64,000 nucleotides of DNA from an uncultured Lachnospiraceae bacterium (GCA_902789735.1 CADAOZ010000003.1:62001-126000), one strand, 5' to 3'; shown: positions 42,925 to 52,946, numbered from the stretch's first letter. Notes: a model not told the origin generated them from the letters alone. Numbers and translations are program-made.

Positions 42925-42953
42925 TTGCGCACAGATGCGAAAAGTAGTATGAT
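42925..42953 (+). promoter_or_regulatory. promoter for pncB
   Basis: TTGCGC (42925-42930), 17 bases, TATGAT (42948-42953). Confidence 0.6.
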
Positions 42954-43027
42954 AGCAGAGATAATATGTGTCTTGACACATGGGCTTTACCAGATTAGCC
43001 GGAATCCGGCGGAAATGAGGAATTTTT

Positions 43028-44485
43028 ATGGACAGACAGAATCTGACCCTGCTGACAGACCTTTATGAATTAACAATGATGCAGGGATATTTCAAGCACA
43101 AGGACGAGAACAAGAACGTTATCTTTGACGCTTTCTTCCGTACCAATCCTTTTGGCGGCGGTTATTCGATCATGTGCGGCATCGAGCAGCTGGTCAATTA
43201 CGTCAAGGAGCTCCACTTCAGTGACGGAGATATCGAATATCTGCGCAGCATCGGAATCTTCGATGAGGATTTCCTGAACTACCTGGCCAATTTCCACTTT
43301 ACCGGTTCCATTTACGCTATTCCGGAAGGTGCCCTCATGTTCCCCAGGGAACCCATGGTGAAAGTTATTGCGCCCATCATGGAGGCGCAGCTGGTCGAGA
43401 CCGCTATCCTCAATATTATTAACCATCAGAGTCTGATCGCGACCAAGGCCGCCAGGATCTGCTACGCGGCACAGGGAGACGGCATCATGGAATTCGGCCT
43501 GCGCCGTGCCCAGGGTCCCGATGCCGGCACCTATGGCGCCAGGGCTGCTGTTATAGCCGGATGTGTCGGTACTTCCAATGTCCTTTGCGGCGAGCTCTTC
43601 AAAGTTCCGGTCAAAGGCACTCACGCCCACAGCTGGATCATGAGCTTTGAGGATGAGCTGACAGCTTTCAAGACCTACGCGGATATGTACCCGACCGCCT
43701 GCATCCTGCTGGTCGATACTTATGATACCCTGAAATCCGGTGTGCCCAACGCCATCAAGACCTTCCAGTATCTGCGCGACAAGGGTATAGAGCTCAAGGG
43801 CTACGGCATCCGTCTGGACAGCGGCGACCTTGCCTATCTGTCCAAGAAAGCCAGGAAGATGCTGGATGCGGCAGGCTTCGAGGACGCCGTGATCTCCGCT
43901 TCCAACGATCTGGATGAGAACCTGATCTCTTCCCTGAAGGCCCAGGGTGCCGCCATCCGTTCCTGGGGCGTAGGTACGCACCTGATCACAGCCAAGGACA
44001 ATCCTTCCTTCGGCGGCGTTTACAAGCTGGCCGCGATTCAGCAGGATGACGGCAGCTACCTGCCCAAGATCAAGGTTTCCGAGAATACCGAGAAGGTCAC
44101 CAACCCCGGCAACAAGAAGATCTACCGTATCTATGAAAAGATTACCGGCAAGCTGATCGCTGACCTGATCTGCCTGGATGAAGAAGTCTTCTCGGAAGAC
44201 GATCCCCTGACCCTGTTCGACCCCGTCGAGCCCTGGAAGAAGACCAAGCTCAAACCCGGTGAGTATACTCTGCGCGAGCTGATGGTACCGCTCTTTATTG
44301 ACGGCAAGTGCGTCTATGAGAGCCGTGAGACCATGGACATCCGCGATTACTGCCTCAAAGAACAGGATACCCTCTGGGAGGAATCCAGACGTCTTGTCAA
44401 CCCTCACCAGATTTATGTAGACCTGTCCCGGAAGCTGTATGATACCAAGAACGACCTGCTCAACAAGGTCCATGACGCGATCTGA
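43028..44485 (+). CDS. pncB: nicotinate phosphoribosyltransferase
   Basis: 485 residues. It converts nicotinate, PRPP and ATP to nicotinate mononucleotide in NAD salvage. It begins NLTLLTDLYELTMMQGYFKH, then FRTNPFGGGYSIMCGIEQL, EFGLRRAQGPDAG (phosphoribosyl site), GTHAHSWIMSF with the phosphorylatable His, GIRLDSGDLAYLSK and GVGTHL. Length and motifs fit the family. A single gene with its own promoter and terminator. Confidence 0.96.
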   Translation: MDRQNLTLLTDLYELTMMQGYFKHKDENKNVIFDAFFRTNPFGGGYSIMCGIEQLVNYVKELHFSDGDIEYLRSIGIFDEDFLNYLANFHFTGSIYAIPEGALMFPREPMVKVIAPIMEAQLVETAILNIINHQSLIATKAARICYAAQGDGIMEFGLRRAQGPDAGTYGARAAVIAGCVGTSNVLCGELFKVPVKGTHAHSWIMSFEDELTAFKTYADMYPTACILLVDTYDTLKSGVPNAIKTFQYLRDKGIELKGYGIRLDSGDLAYLSKKARKMLDAAGFEDAVISASNDLDENLISSLKAQGAAIRSWGVGTHLITAKDNPSFGGVYKLAAIQQDDGSYLPKIKVSENTEKVTNPGNKKIYRIYEKITGKLIADLICLDEEVFSEDDPLTLFDPVEPWKKTKLKPGEYTLRELMVPLFIDGKCVYESRETMDIRDYCLKEQDTLWEESRRLVNPHQIYVDLSRKLYDTKNDLLNKVHDAI

Positions 44486-44614
44486 TAATCTATGGCAGCT
44501 CTGATGGATGCCCTTGCCTGTACGCGGGTGATATAGGACAGATTTATAGAATCTATATAGAATGTAAAGAGAGGATCCTGACAGGACTGCAGAAAAATAC
44601 AGAGCAGTAACAAT

Positions 44615-44662
44615 AGAAGCCTTACCTTCCGGCCTGCGCGGCCGGCGGGTAAGGCTTCTTTA
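44615..44662. terminator. terminator between pncB and mfd
   Basis: AGAAGCCTTACC / GGTAAGGCTTCT with a GC-rich inner loop; T-rich on the plus side (TTCTTTA), so it mainly serves pncB. Confidence 0.75.
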
Positions 44663-44713
44663 TGGATTGGAATCATGGATGATGGTATGAGGCAGTGCCG
44701 GATGGCATCTGTT

Positions 44714-47700
44714 CTACCGCAGCAGTGCCGCGTAGGAAATCAGCAGCTCCTCTACCGTGTTCAGCAGGATCTCCTCGTCCCGGACGGGCAGGCCGACCGG
44801 TTTATAAGTGTAACGGAAGAAGGGCCCGCCTTTGGCGAAAAAGCGCAGGCCTCCCCGGTAGCGCTGCAGCAGAAGGGGGATATTCTCCACCTTGATCCGG
44901 GCTTTCCCGTCCATGGTAATGGTGATTTCTCCCGCGCTTCCGGAGATATCCGTGATATCCAGATGGGAAGCGACAGAGCGGATCAGGGCGATGCGCAGCA
45001 GGTTTTGGGCAGAGGCGGGAACGTCGCCGAAACGATCCTTCAGCTCATCGCAGACACTGTCATAGTCTTCTTTACAGGAAATGGCGGCGATCTTCTTGTA
45101 GGTCTCCAGCTTCTGGACCTCATTCATGATGTAGGCTTCCGGGATGAAGGCGTCCACATTCAGATGGACGGTAACCGTCTTTTCGGGCGGCGTTTCTTCG
45201 CCTTTGGCCCGGCGGACCGCTTCGCCCAGCAGCTTGCAGTAGAGGTCGTAACCGACAGCCGACATATGGCCGTGCTGGGCCCGGCCCAGGATGCTGCCGG
45301 CGCCGCGGATCTCCAGATCCCGCATGGCGATCCGGAAGCCGCTGCCCATGTCGGTGAATTCCCGGATGGCGGAAAGGCGTTTTTCCGCCACTTCCCGCAG
45401 GACCCGGTCCCGCTTATACATCAGAAAGGCGTAGGCGGTCCGGCCGGAACGGCCGACCCGGCCCCGCAGCTGATAGAGCTGGGACAGGCCCATTCTGTCG
45501 GAGTCGCCAATGATAATGGTATTGACGTTGGAAATATCCATACCGGTCTCGATAATGGTGGTCGAGACCAGGACATCGATCTTGCCGCTGACAAAATCAT
45601 ACATGAGATTTTCCAGCTGGGATTCGGACATGCGGCCATGGCCGAATTCGATCCTGGCTTCCGGAATCAGCTGGCGCAGCCGGTCCGCGATCAGGTCAAT
45701 ATCGTTGATCCGGTTATGGACGTAATAGACCTGTCCCCCGCGGGACAGCTCCCGGACAATGGCTTCCCGGACCATTTCCTCATTGTATTCCATGACATAG
45801 GTCTGGATGGGGACACGGCCCTCCGGCGCTTCTTCCAGCAGGCTCATATCCCGGATTCCGACCAGGCTCATATGGAGGGTCCTGGGAATGGGCGTGGCTG
45901 ACAGGGTCAGGACATCCACATCCTCCCGCAGTTTCTTGATCTTTTCCTTATGGGTGACGCCGAAGCGCTGTTCCTCATCGACCACCAGCAGGCCAAGGTC
46001 TTTAAAATGAACATCTTTGGACAGCAGGCGGTGGGTGCCGATGACGATATCGCACATGCCGCTTTCCAGATCCTTCAGGGTCTTTTTCTGTTCAGCCGCT
46101 GTCCGGAAACGGGAGAGCAGGCCGATATTGATCGGGTAGGTATGCATCCTTTCGGTAAAGGTGCTGTAATGCTGCTGGGCCAGGATGGTCGTAGGGACCA
46201 GGACTGCCACCTGCTTGCCGTCCTGGACTGCCTTGAAAGCGGCCCGGATGGCGATTTCCGTTTTGCCGAAGCCCACGTCGCCGCAGATCAGGCGGTCCAT
46301 GATCTTATCGCTCTCCATGTCCTTTTTGGTATCTTCGATGGCCTGCAGCTGGTCGGCCGTTTCGGCATAAGGGAAGAGCTCCTCGAACTCATGCTGCCAG
46401 ACCGTATCCTTTTCAAAGGCGTGTCCTTTGCGCTGGCTGCGGGCGGCGTAGAGTTTGACCAGATCGTCGGCAACTTCTTCAACGGCCCCCCGGACTTTGC
46501 GCTTGGTGTTGGACCATTCCTGGCCGCCCAGACGGTTGATCTTCGGTTTGGCGGCGGAGGAAGAGGCATATTTCTGCAGGACATTCAGTTCGGTCGGCAG
46601 GACATAGAGGGTGCCTCCGCCGCCGTATTCGATCTTGATATAATCCTTGGAAATGCGGTCGACTTCGATCTTTTCAACGCCCCGGTAAATGCCGATGCCG
46701 TGATCCTCGTGGACTACATAGTCCCCGACCCGCAGGTCGGAGAAGTCCTGAATGACATCACCGGACGAAGTTTTCTTTTTCTTCTTCCGGACCACGGGAG
46801 CGCCGAAGATATCGGTCTCGGTAATGACGGCAAAGCCGATCTCGGGGTACTCATAGCCGTGACGGATGCTGCCCCGGCAGGTCATGATATCTCCGGACCG
46901 GATCGGGCGCATGGGATTTTCTGTATAGAAACAGGTGACCTCATTATCTGTCAGATCCTGGGCCAAACGTCTGGCTCTGGTGCGGGAAGGCGTCAGGATA
47001 ATGACTTTGTACTTGTTCTTCCGGTATTTTTTCAGGCCTTCTGTCAGGGCGGCAAAGCTCTTGTTATAGGAAGCGGCGCTGCGGGCATGAATGGAAATGA
47101 CCTCATCCGGAATAAAAAAGTCGCTGGAGGAGACCAGCTCCGTAATGCCGATCCGCCGATAGGCGGAGAGACGGGCCAGGATCTGTTCCCTGCCGGCAAA
47201 GAGGTCCATCTGGCCGGGCAGGATATAGCCCCGTCCGGCCCGGCTTATCATGCTTTCCCGGAATTCCATCTCCACGGCGTCCGCATGCTCCCCGACCCGG
47301 ACCGGTTCGTCCAGAAAGATCAGGCAGGACGCCGGATCGAACAGTTCCAGAAAATTACCGGCGCCGGGATAGAAGTAATGGATGTAGCCTTCCAGAGGAC
47401 CGTATTCCTTCCATTCCCTGGCCTGTTCACAGATCTCTGCGATGGTGGTCTTGAGCCGGTGGGCTTCTTCGGTCCGGCCTTCGTCCCGGAACCTGCGGAC
47501 ACACTGGTCCGCCTCCTTCTGCATACGGAGCAGGCCGTCCTCCCGCCGCTTTCCGGGCAGAATCATTTCCGAAGCCGGATAGATCCGGATGGTCTCCAGG
47601 CGCTCGATGGAGCGCTGGCTGAGGACATCAAAGCTGCGGATCGATTCAATGTCATCGCCCCACAGCTCCACCCGGAAGGGATTTTCCTCGGTCAGATCGA

Positions 47701-48271
47701 AAATATCCAGAATATCACCCCGGATCGAGAACTGGCCGGGGCGCTCGACCTTGTAATTTTTTTCATAGCCCATGGAGACCAGACGGGCGGCCGTGTCCGA
47801 CAGATCCAGGCTGCCCCGCTTTTCGATCCGCAGGACACTGTCCCGCAGGGTCCGCAGGGGGACCTGGGGCGTCATCAGGGCCGCGAAAGTCGTGATGATG
47901 GTAGTGGGTCTGCCCTCAATGATCCGGCGCAGACAGCGGATCCGCTCAGTCTCGATTTCCCGTCCCCGCAGGTCGGCCTGGTAGAAGATCAGGTCCTTGG
48001 CCGGATAGAGGAGGGTATTCCTGTCATAAAAACTGTATTCCTCGGCGATCTCCCGGGCCCGCAGGTCGGAATAGGTCAGAATCAGACGGAACCTGGCCTT
48101 GTCATGCAGGCTGTCGTCCGAGGACAGGGCTCCCATCAGGTGCAGCTTCTGGGAAGCCACGCACCCGTCCACCAGGACTGAAGCCGCACATCCATCCTGC
48201 GAGAGCAGATGCAGTATTCTGTTGTAGGAAGGGCTGTCCGCCAGAGGCGCGTAGATGGTTTTCATGGTCAT
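44714..48271 (-). CDS. mfd: transcription-repair coupling factor
   Basis: 1185 residues, the full Mfd length. It removes stalled RNA polymerase at DNA damage and recruits UvrA. UvrB-like N-terminal domains are followed by the RNA polymerase interaction domain (DLRVGDYVVHEDHGIGIYRG, near 520), and the translocase with GDVGFGKTEIAIRAAFKAV, a DEEQRFGV box, TATPIPRTLHMSL and GHGRMSESQLE, then the C-terminal D7. Its ATG overlaps the pth stop as ATGA, so the two are translationally coupled. Confidence 0.97.
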   Translation of the reverse strand: MTMKTIYAPLADSPSYNRILHLLSQDGCAASVLVDGCVASQKLHLMGALSSDDSLHDKARFRLILTYSDLRAREIAEEYSFYDRNTLLYPAKDLIFYQADLRGREIETERIRCLRRIIEGRPTTIITTFAALMTPQVPLRTLRDSVLRIEKRGSLDLSDTAARLVSMGYEKNYKVERPGQFSIRGDILDIFDLTEENPFRVELWGDDIESIRSFDVLSQRSIERLETIRIYPASEMILPGKRREDGLLRMQKEADQCVRRFRDEGRTEEAHRLKTTIAEICEQAREWKEYGPLEGYIHYFYPGAGNFLELFDPASCLIFLDEPVRVGEHADAVEMEFRESMISRAGRGYILPGQMDLFAGREQILARLSAYRRIGITELVSSSDFFIPDEVISIHARSAASYNKSFAALTEGLKKYRKNKYKVIILTPSRTRARRLAQDLTDNEVTCFYTENPMRPIRSGDIMTCRGSIRHGYEYPEIGFAVITETDIFGAPVVRKKKKKTSSGDVIQDFSDLRVGDYVVHEDHGIGIYRGVEKIEVDRISKDYIKIEYGGGGTLYVLPTELNVLQKYASSSAAKPKINRLGGQEWSNTKRKVRGAVEEVADDLVKLYAARSQRKGHAFEKDTVWQHEFEELFPYAETADQLQAIEDTKKDMESDKIMDRLICGDVGFGKTEIAIRAAFKAVQDGKQVAVLVPTTILAQQHYSTFTERMHTYPINIGLLSRFRTAAEQKKTLKDLESGMCDIVIGTHRLLSKDVHFKDLGLLVVDEEQRFGVTHKEKIKKLREDVDVLTLSATPIPRTLHMSLVGIRDMSLLEEAPEGRVPIQTYVMEYNEEMVREAIVRELSRGGQVYYVHNRINDIDLIADRLRQLIPEARIEFGHGRMSESQLENLMYDFVSGKIDVLVSTTIIETGMDISNVNTIIIGDSDRMGLSQLYQLRGRVGRSGRTAYAFLMYKRDRVLREVAEKRLSAIREFTDMGSGFRIAMRDLEIRGAGSILGRAQHGHMSAVGYDLYCKLLGEAVRRAKGEETPPEKTVTVHLNVDAFIPEAYIMNEVQKLETYKKIAAISCKEDYDSVCDELKDRFGDVPASAQNLLRIALIRSVASHLDITDISGSAGEITITMDGKARIKVENIPLLLQRYRGGLRFFAKGGPFFRYTYKPVGLPVRDEEILLNTVEELLISYAALLR

Positions 48272-49014
48272 ACTGTCTTATCCTGTTTTTCTGATGGATG
48301 GTCCGGGGTATCCTGCTCCAAAGTACCCTGTTCCGGAGTGCTCTGCTCTGGCGTACCCGGTTCCGGCGTAACTTGCTCCGGGGTATCCTGGCCGGATTCC
48401 GCCGCCGGTTTTTCTTTCTTCTTCTTTTTCTTTTTTTTGGGCGTATTATAGCGGTTCATGGCCAGATCGGGACCGTCGGTCACCATGCAGACAGCCGCGT
48501 CGGCCGCTTTCTGTTCGGCGGCTTCTATGATCTCCCGGTCTTCTTTGTTAAAATGCCCCAGGACAAAATCCGCCAGATCATAATCCGGATCCGGCTTGCC
48601 GCCTACCCCGATCCGGATCCGGCAGAAGGCGTCCGTACCCAGGTGCTGAATGATATTTTTGAGACCGTTATGGCCGCCGGCGCTCCCTTTTTTGCGCATC
48701 CGCAGCTGACCAATCTCCAGGTCAATGTCATCGGAAATAACAAGGAGCTGTTCTTCGACATCCACCCTGTAATAATCACAGACCTGGCGGACCGCTTCCC
48801 CGCTCAGGTTCATATAAGTCAGGGGTTTCATCAGGATCACTTTATGTCCATCTATGAAACCTTTGGCCATCAGACATTTACCAAAATGCTCCGGATTGTT
48901 AATATGATATCTGTCGACCAGTTCGTCGATGACATCGAAACCGACATTGTGCCGGGAACCGTCATATTTTCTGCCCGGATTACCCAGGCCTGCGATCACA
49001 AAAAAACCTTCCAT
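48268..49014 (-). CDS. pth: peptidyl-tRNA hydrolase with Lys run and TPEQ-repeat tail
   Basis: 248 residues. Residues 1-190 are a complete Pth: IAGLGNPGRKYDGSRHNVGF with the catalytic His, KPLTYMNLSGEAV, SDDIDLEIGQLR and GSAGGHNGLKNI. It frees tRNA from prematurely released peptides. The usual length is about 185-190; here a run of nine Lys (KKKKKKKKE) is followed by about 40 residues rich in TPEQ. AGGAGAAG lies upstream of the ATG at 49014. The tail is encoded by a T8 run (plus strand), which invites slippage. Confidence 0.94.
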   Translation of the reverse strand: MEGFFVIAGLGNPGRKYDGSRHNVGFDVIDELVDRYHINNPEHFGKCLMAKGFIDGHKVILMKPLTYMNLSGEAVRQVCDYYRVDVEEQLLVISDDIDLEIGQLRMRKKGSAGGHNGLKNIIQHLGTDAFCRIRIGVGGKPDPDYDLADFVLGHFNKEDREIIEAAEQKAADAAVCMVTDGPDLAMNRYNTPKKKKKKKKEKPAAESGQDTPEQVTPEPGTPEQSTPEQGTLEQDTPDHPSEKQDKTV

Positions 49015-49091
49015 GGACTTTCTTCTCCTGCTCTGCCGCGCCTGCTGCCAGGCCGGCTTTCTGCTGTTTTGTTCGGAATGTACAGTCTTTT

Positions 49092-49120
49092 ATTATACTG
49101 AAATCCGCAGGATTTTACAA
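49092..49120 (-). promoter_or_regulatory. promoter for pth-mfd
   Basis: Minus strand TTGTAA (49120-49115), 17 bases, TATAAT (49097-49092). It is one of two divergent promoters in the 314-base gap. Confidence 0.65.
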
Positions 49121-49251
49121 ACAGCTTATGGGACAGCATTATGGCGGCATTTCAGAACAGCGTTCGGCAGCATTCCGGGACAGTATTGTGCCCGAATGAA
49201 AAGGAGGCAATAGCAGTTGAATGCGCAAGGGGAACGAATGTTCGAAATCCA

Positions 49252-49280
49252 TTGACGGAAATTTCCACTTGTGATACAGT
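49252..49280 (+). promoter_or_regulatory. promoter for rarA
   Basis: TTGACG (49252-49257), 17 bases, TGA-TACAGT (TACAGT 49275-49280), an extended -10, 49 bases before rarA. Confidence 0.65.
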
Positions 49281-49328
49281 GAAATTAATCGGGCCGGAAC
49301 AGCCGGAACCGATCCGGAGGAAAGGCAG

Positions 49329-50693
49329 ATGGATTTATTTGATTATATGAGAGAACAGCAGCAGGATCAGGAATCTCCCCTGGCCGCCAGGCTCCGGCCC
49401 GAGACACTGGAGGAGGTCGTGGGCCAGCAGCATATCATCGGCAGGGGGCGGATGCTCTACAGGGCCATCCGGGCCGACAAGCTGGGCTCCATTATTTTTT
49501 ACGGACCGCCCGGTACGGGCAAGACCACCCTGGCCAGGGTGATCGCCAATACGACCAGCGCTGAATTTACCCAGCTCAACGCGACATCCTCCGGCAAGAA
49601 GGACATGGAGCAGGTCATCCATGACGCTAAAGACAGGCTGGGCATGTACGGGAAGAAGACCATCCTCTTCATCGATGAGATCCACCGCTTCAACAAGTCC
49701 CAGCAGGACTACCTGCTGCCTTTCGTGGAGGACGGGACCGTGACCCTGATCGGCGCTACGACCGAGAATCCCTATTTTGAAGTCAACAGCGCGCTGATTT
49801 CCCGGTCCGTGATTTTTGAGCTGCAGCCCCTTTCCGTTGAAGATATCCGGACCCTGATCCACAGGGCCGTATATGATAAGAAAAAGGGCATGGGCGCCTA
49901 TGGCGCCGTGATCGACGAGGACGCGGAGGAATTTCTGGCCGACCTGTCCGGCGGCGACGCCAGAAGGGCCCTGAACGCGGTGGAACTGGCAGTTCTGACC
50001 ACAGACCCGGGACCTGACGGCAGGATCCGCATAACCATGGACGTGGCCCGGGAATGCATTCAGAAGCGTGCCGCCCGTTATGACAAGAAAGGCGACAACC
50101 ATTACGATACCATCTCCGCTTTCATTAAGAGCATGCGGGGATCGGATCCGGACGCCGCGGTCTATTATCTGGCAAGGATGCTGTCCGCGGGAGAGGAGCC
50201 GGCCTTCATCGCCCGCAGGATCATGATCTGCGCTTCTGAGGACGTGGGAAACGCGGATCCCAACGCTCTTGTGGTGGCGGTCAACTGCTCCCTGGCCTGT
50301 GAGCGCCTGGGCATGCCGGAATCCCAGATCGTACTGGCCCAGGCCGCGGAATATGTGGCGGCGGCGCCAAAGAGCAATACGGCAGTGGAGTCCATCGGAA
50401 GAGCCATGGATACTGTGGCCCGTACCGGCAGCCTGCCCATTCCGCCTTATCTGCAGGACGCCCATTACGGGGGCGCCTCCAAAATGGGCAGGGGCATCGG
50501 TTATCAATACGCCCACCTTTATAAAGATCATTATTCCGGCCAGCAGTATCTGCCGGACGCTCTGAAGGACAGCTCTTTCTACGAGCCGTCCGAAAACGGC
50601 TATGAGGAACAGATCCGCCGGCGTCTGGGACAGCTGACAGGCAAAGAGAAATATTTCAGAGAAGAATCGCTGCGGGAGAGAGAGGACGGCTGA
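49329..50693 (+). CDS. rarA: replication-associated recombination protein A (RarA/MgsA) AAA ATPase
   Basis: 454 residues. It begins MDLFDYMREQQQ and PLAARLRPETLEEVVGQQHI, with Walker A YGPPGTGKTTLARVIA (about 58), Walker B FIDEIHRFNKSQQD, sensor IGATTENPYFEVN, and the RarA tail ALKDSSFYEPSENGYE. It acts at stalled forks with SSB and DnaB. GGAGGAAAGG lies before the ATG. DUF4364 follows after 28 bases, probably in the same transcript. Confidence 0.95.
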   Translation: MDLFDYMREQQQDQESPLAARLRPETLEEVVGQQHIIGRGRMLYRAIRADKLGSIIFYGPPGTGKTTLARVIANTTSAEFTQLNATSSGKKDMEQVIHDAKDRLGMYGKKTILFIDEIHRFNKSQQDYLLPFVEDGTVTLIGATTENPYFEVNSALISRSVIFELQPLSVEDIRTLIHRAVYDKKKGMGAYGAVIDEDAEEFLADLSGGDARRALNAVELAVLTTDPGPDGRIRITMDVARECIQKRAARYDKKGDNHYDTISAFIKSMRGSDPDAAVYYLARMLSAGEEPAFIARRIMICASEDVGNADPNALVVAVNCSLACERLGMPESQIVLAQAAEYVAAAPKSNTAVESIGRAMDTVARTGSLPIPPYLQDAHYGGASKMGRGIGYQYAHLYKDHYSGQQYLPDALKDSSFYEPSENGYEEQIRRRLGQLTGKEKYFREESLREREDG

Positions 50694-50721
50694 CCGCCCC
50701 GGACCGCGGCAGGAGGAAAAG

Positions 50722-51234
50722 ATGGCATCACCGCTCGCCGTTTATAAACTGACCATTTTATATATGCTGGACCGGATCAACGGTCCGATTGCCCTGTCCA
50801 GGATCACGGAATTCCTGCTGGAAAATGGCTATGTCAATTTTGTTTCGCTCAATCAGACCCTGGCCGAAATCGAGGAGAGCGGCCTGGTCAGGTCCGAGAC
50901 CCGGCGGGACGGGAGCTTTCTCTATATGACACAGGAAGGGACCGAGACCCTCAGCTTCTTTTCCGGCAGCCTGAGCGACGAGATCAAAGAACAGGTGGAC
51001 GAGTATCTGCGGGAGAAGGGCATGGAACTGCGCAATGACCATTATCTGTCTGCGGATTATGACCGGTCTGTTTCAGGAGCCTGGCTGGTCCATATGTCTG
51101 TCCGGGAAAAGAATGAGACCATTATAGACCTGACTCTGTCTGTGCCGGATGAGGAAACAGCCAGGCAGGCTGCAGACAGCTGGAAGGAAAAAAGTCAGGA
51201 AATATATACAGCGGTCCTTGACAAACTCTTCTGA
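50722..51234 (+). CDS. DUF4364 family protein
   Basis: 170 residues of a Clostridia-specific family. The N-terminal half looks like a winged helix (YKLTILYMLDRINGPIALSR, ITEFLLENGYVNF, LNQTLAEIEESGLV), suggesting DNA binding, and the C-terminal half is a mixed domain with LRNDHYLSADYD. Function unknown. It follows rarA closely with GGAGG upstream. Confidence 0.85.
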   Translation: MASPLAVYKLTILYMLDRINGPIALSRITEFLLENGYVNFVSLNQTLAEIEESGLVRSETRRDGSFLYMTQEGTETLSFFSGSLSDEIKEQVDEYLREKGMELRNDHYLSADYDRSVSGAWLVHMSVREKNETIIDLTLSVPDEETARQAADSWKEKSQEIYTAVLDKLF

Positions 51235-51288
51235 CAGCATGAAAACGGCAATTGCTATTTAAGGTTTCCATGGTGTACTATTAGAAAA

Positions 51289-51380
51289 ACAGTTTACAAA
51301 AAACAGTTTACAAAAAACAGTTTACAAAAACAGTTTACAAAAAACAGTTTACAAAAAAGAGTTTACAAAAACAGTTTTCA
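51289..51380 (+). repeat. seven AT-rich 13-14-bp tandem repeats upstream of rho
   Basis: ACAGTTTACAAAAA recurs with starts at 51289, 51303, 51317, 51330, 51344, 51358 (as AGAGTTTAC) and 51372 (as ACAGTTTTC). It lies in the 315-base gap before rho. Each unit includes TTTACA, a weak -35-like word. Confidence 0.93.
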
Positions 51381-51549
51381 ATGACAGCTGTGAAAATACA
51401 TTTCCCAAATACATTTCGATTGAATCCTGATGATGATCAGAAATCATCCATTCTGACTGTGCGGGCGGTTCTTACAGTGATGAACTGGTTTTGAACTGTG
51501 CTGCCCCTGTGCCTGTATGCCTGATTTTCCCATTTGATAAAGGAGAACT

Positions 51550-52911
51550 ATGACAAAAGAAAGATATGAAACCCTTGCTCTGCACGATCTGAAGGAGATC
51601 GCCAAAGCCAGGGGCATGAAAAGGACTTCCACCCTGAAAAAGGCAGATCTGATCGAAGCCCTGCTCAAACAGGACGAGAAGGACGCCAAAGAGCTGGCGG
51701 CCCAGGAAAAGCGGCCGGGCCGCAGAGAGATCCGTCCCGATACCCCCATTGCCCATAAGGATGAATTCGTCAGCGAGCTGGACAGCGGCCAGATGGCCAA
51801 CGGCATCCTGGAGGTGCTGCCGGAAGGCTACGGCTTTATCCGCTGTGCCAACTACATGCCGGGTGACAATGATGTTTATGTGGCCCCCAGCCAGATCCGT
51901 CGTTTTAACCTCAAGACCGGCGATATCGTGAAAGGCAATATCCGGGTCAAGACCCAGAATGAGAAATTCAGTGCCCTTTTATATGTCAAGTCCATCAACG
52001 GCCTGCCGCCGGAAGAAGGCAACCGGCGCTATAACTTTGAAGACATGACACCGGTATTTCCGGATGAAAGGATCCGTCTGGAAAGGGAAGGCTCCGGCAT
52101 CGCCATGCGGGTCATGGACCTGATCTGTCCTGTCGGCAAAGGCCAGCGGGGCATGATCGTCTCCCCGCCCAAGGCCGGTAAGACGACCCTGCTCAAAGAG
52201 GTGGCCCGTTCCGTCAAATATAACAATCCGGAGATCCACCTGATCATCCTGCTGATCGATGAGCGTCCCGAGGAAGTCACGGATATCCGGGAAGCCATTG
52301 AAGGCCCCAATGTGGAAGTCATTTATTCTACTTTTGACGAGCTGCCCGAGCACCATAAACGGGTATCGGAAATGGTCATTGAGAGGGCCAAGCGTCTGGT
52401 CGAGCATAAGAAGGATGTCATGATCCTGCTGGATTCCATCACCAGACTGACCCGGGCTTATAACCTGACAGAACCCTCCAGCGGCCGTACCCTGTCCGGC
52501 GGTCTGGATCCCGCGGCTCTGCATATGCCCAAGCGATTCTTCGGCGCAGCCAGGAATATGAGAGAGGGCGGCAGCCTGACTATTCTGGCCACAGCCCTGA
52601 TCGAGACCGGCAGCAAAATGGACGAGGTCGTGTACGAGGAATTCAAGGGCACCGGCAACATGGAAATGGTCCTCAACCGGAGGCTGTCCGAAAGAAGGAT
52701 CTTCCCCGCCATCGATATCCTCAAATCCGGTACCCGCAGGGAGGACCTGCTGCTGACGCCTGATGAGCAGGCCTGTGTGGCCATGCTGCGCAGGGCTTTC
52801 AACGGAAGCAAGCCGGATGAGTCCATCAACCAGGTGCTGGACCTCTTCTCCAGGACCAGATCCAACGGAGAATTCGTCAGTATGGTCCGGCAGATGAAGT
52901 GGAACTTCTGA
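51550..52911 (+). CDS. rho: transcription termination factor Rho
   Basis: 453 residues. The N-terminal Rho domain (MTKERYETLALHDLKEIAKA) is followed by the RNA-binding cold-shock-like domain (GILEVLPEGYGFIRCANYMP, then GDNDVYVAPSQIRRFNL) and the hexameric ATPase with GQRGMIVSPPKAGKTTLL (about 198-215), LLIDERPEEVTDI, LLDSITRLTRAYN and the Q/R loops. The short N-terminal insertion is lysine/arginine-rich and modest compared with high-GC species. GGAG precedes the ATG. Confidence 0.97.
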   Translation: MTKERYETLALHDLKEIAKARGMKRTSTLKKADLIEALLKQDEKDAKELAAQEKRPGRREIRPDTPIAHKDEFVSELDSGQMANGILEVLPEGYGFIRCANYMPGDNDVYVAPSQIRRFNLKTGDIVKGNIRVKTQNEKFSALLYVKSINGLPPEEGNRRYNFEDMTPVFPDERIRLEREGSGIAMRVMDLICPVGKGQRGMIVSPPKAGKTTLLKEVARSVKYNNPEIHLIILLIDERPEEVTDIREAIEGPNVEVIYSTFDELPEHHKRVSEMVIERAKRLVEHKKDVMILLDSITRLTRAYNLTEPSSGRTLSGGLDPAALHMPKRFFGAARNMREGGSLTILATALIETGSKMDEVVYEEFKGTGNMEMVLNRRLSERRIFPAIDILKSGTRREDLLLTPDEQACVAMLRRAFNGSKPDESINQVLDLFSRTRSNGEFVSMVRQMKWNF

Positions 52912-52946
52912 CGGGAGTCTGACAGAGAAAGAAAAAGAAACAGATA

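Noticed and set aside
45950-48181. A 743-codon plus-strand open frame opposite mfd
   Set aside because: Mfd is complete and unmistakable on the other strand; the antisense product shows no motif.
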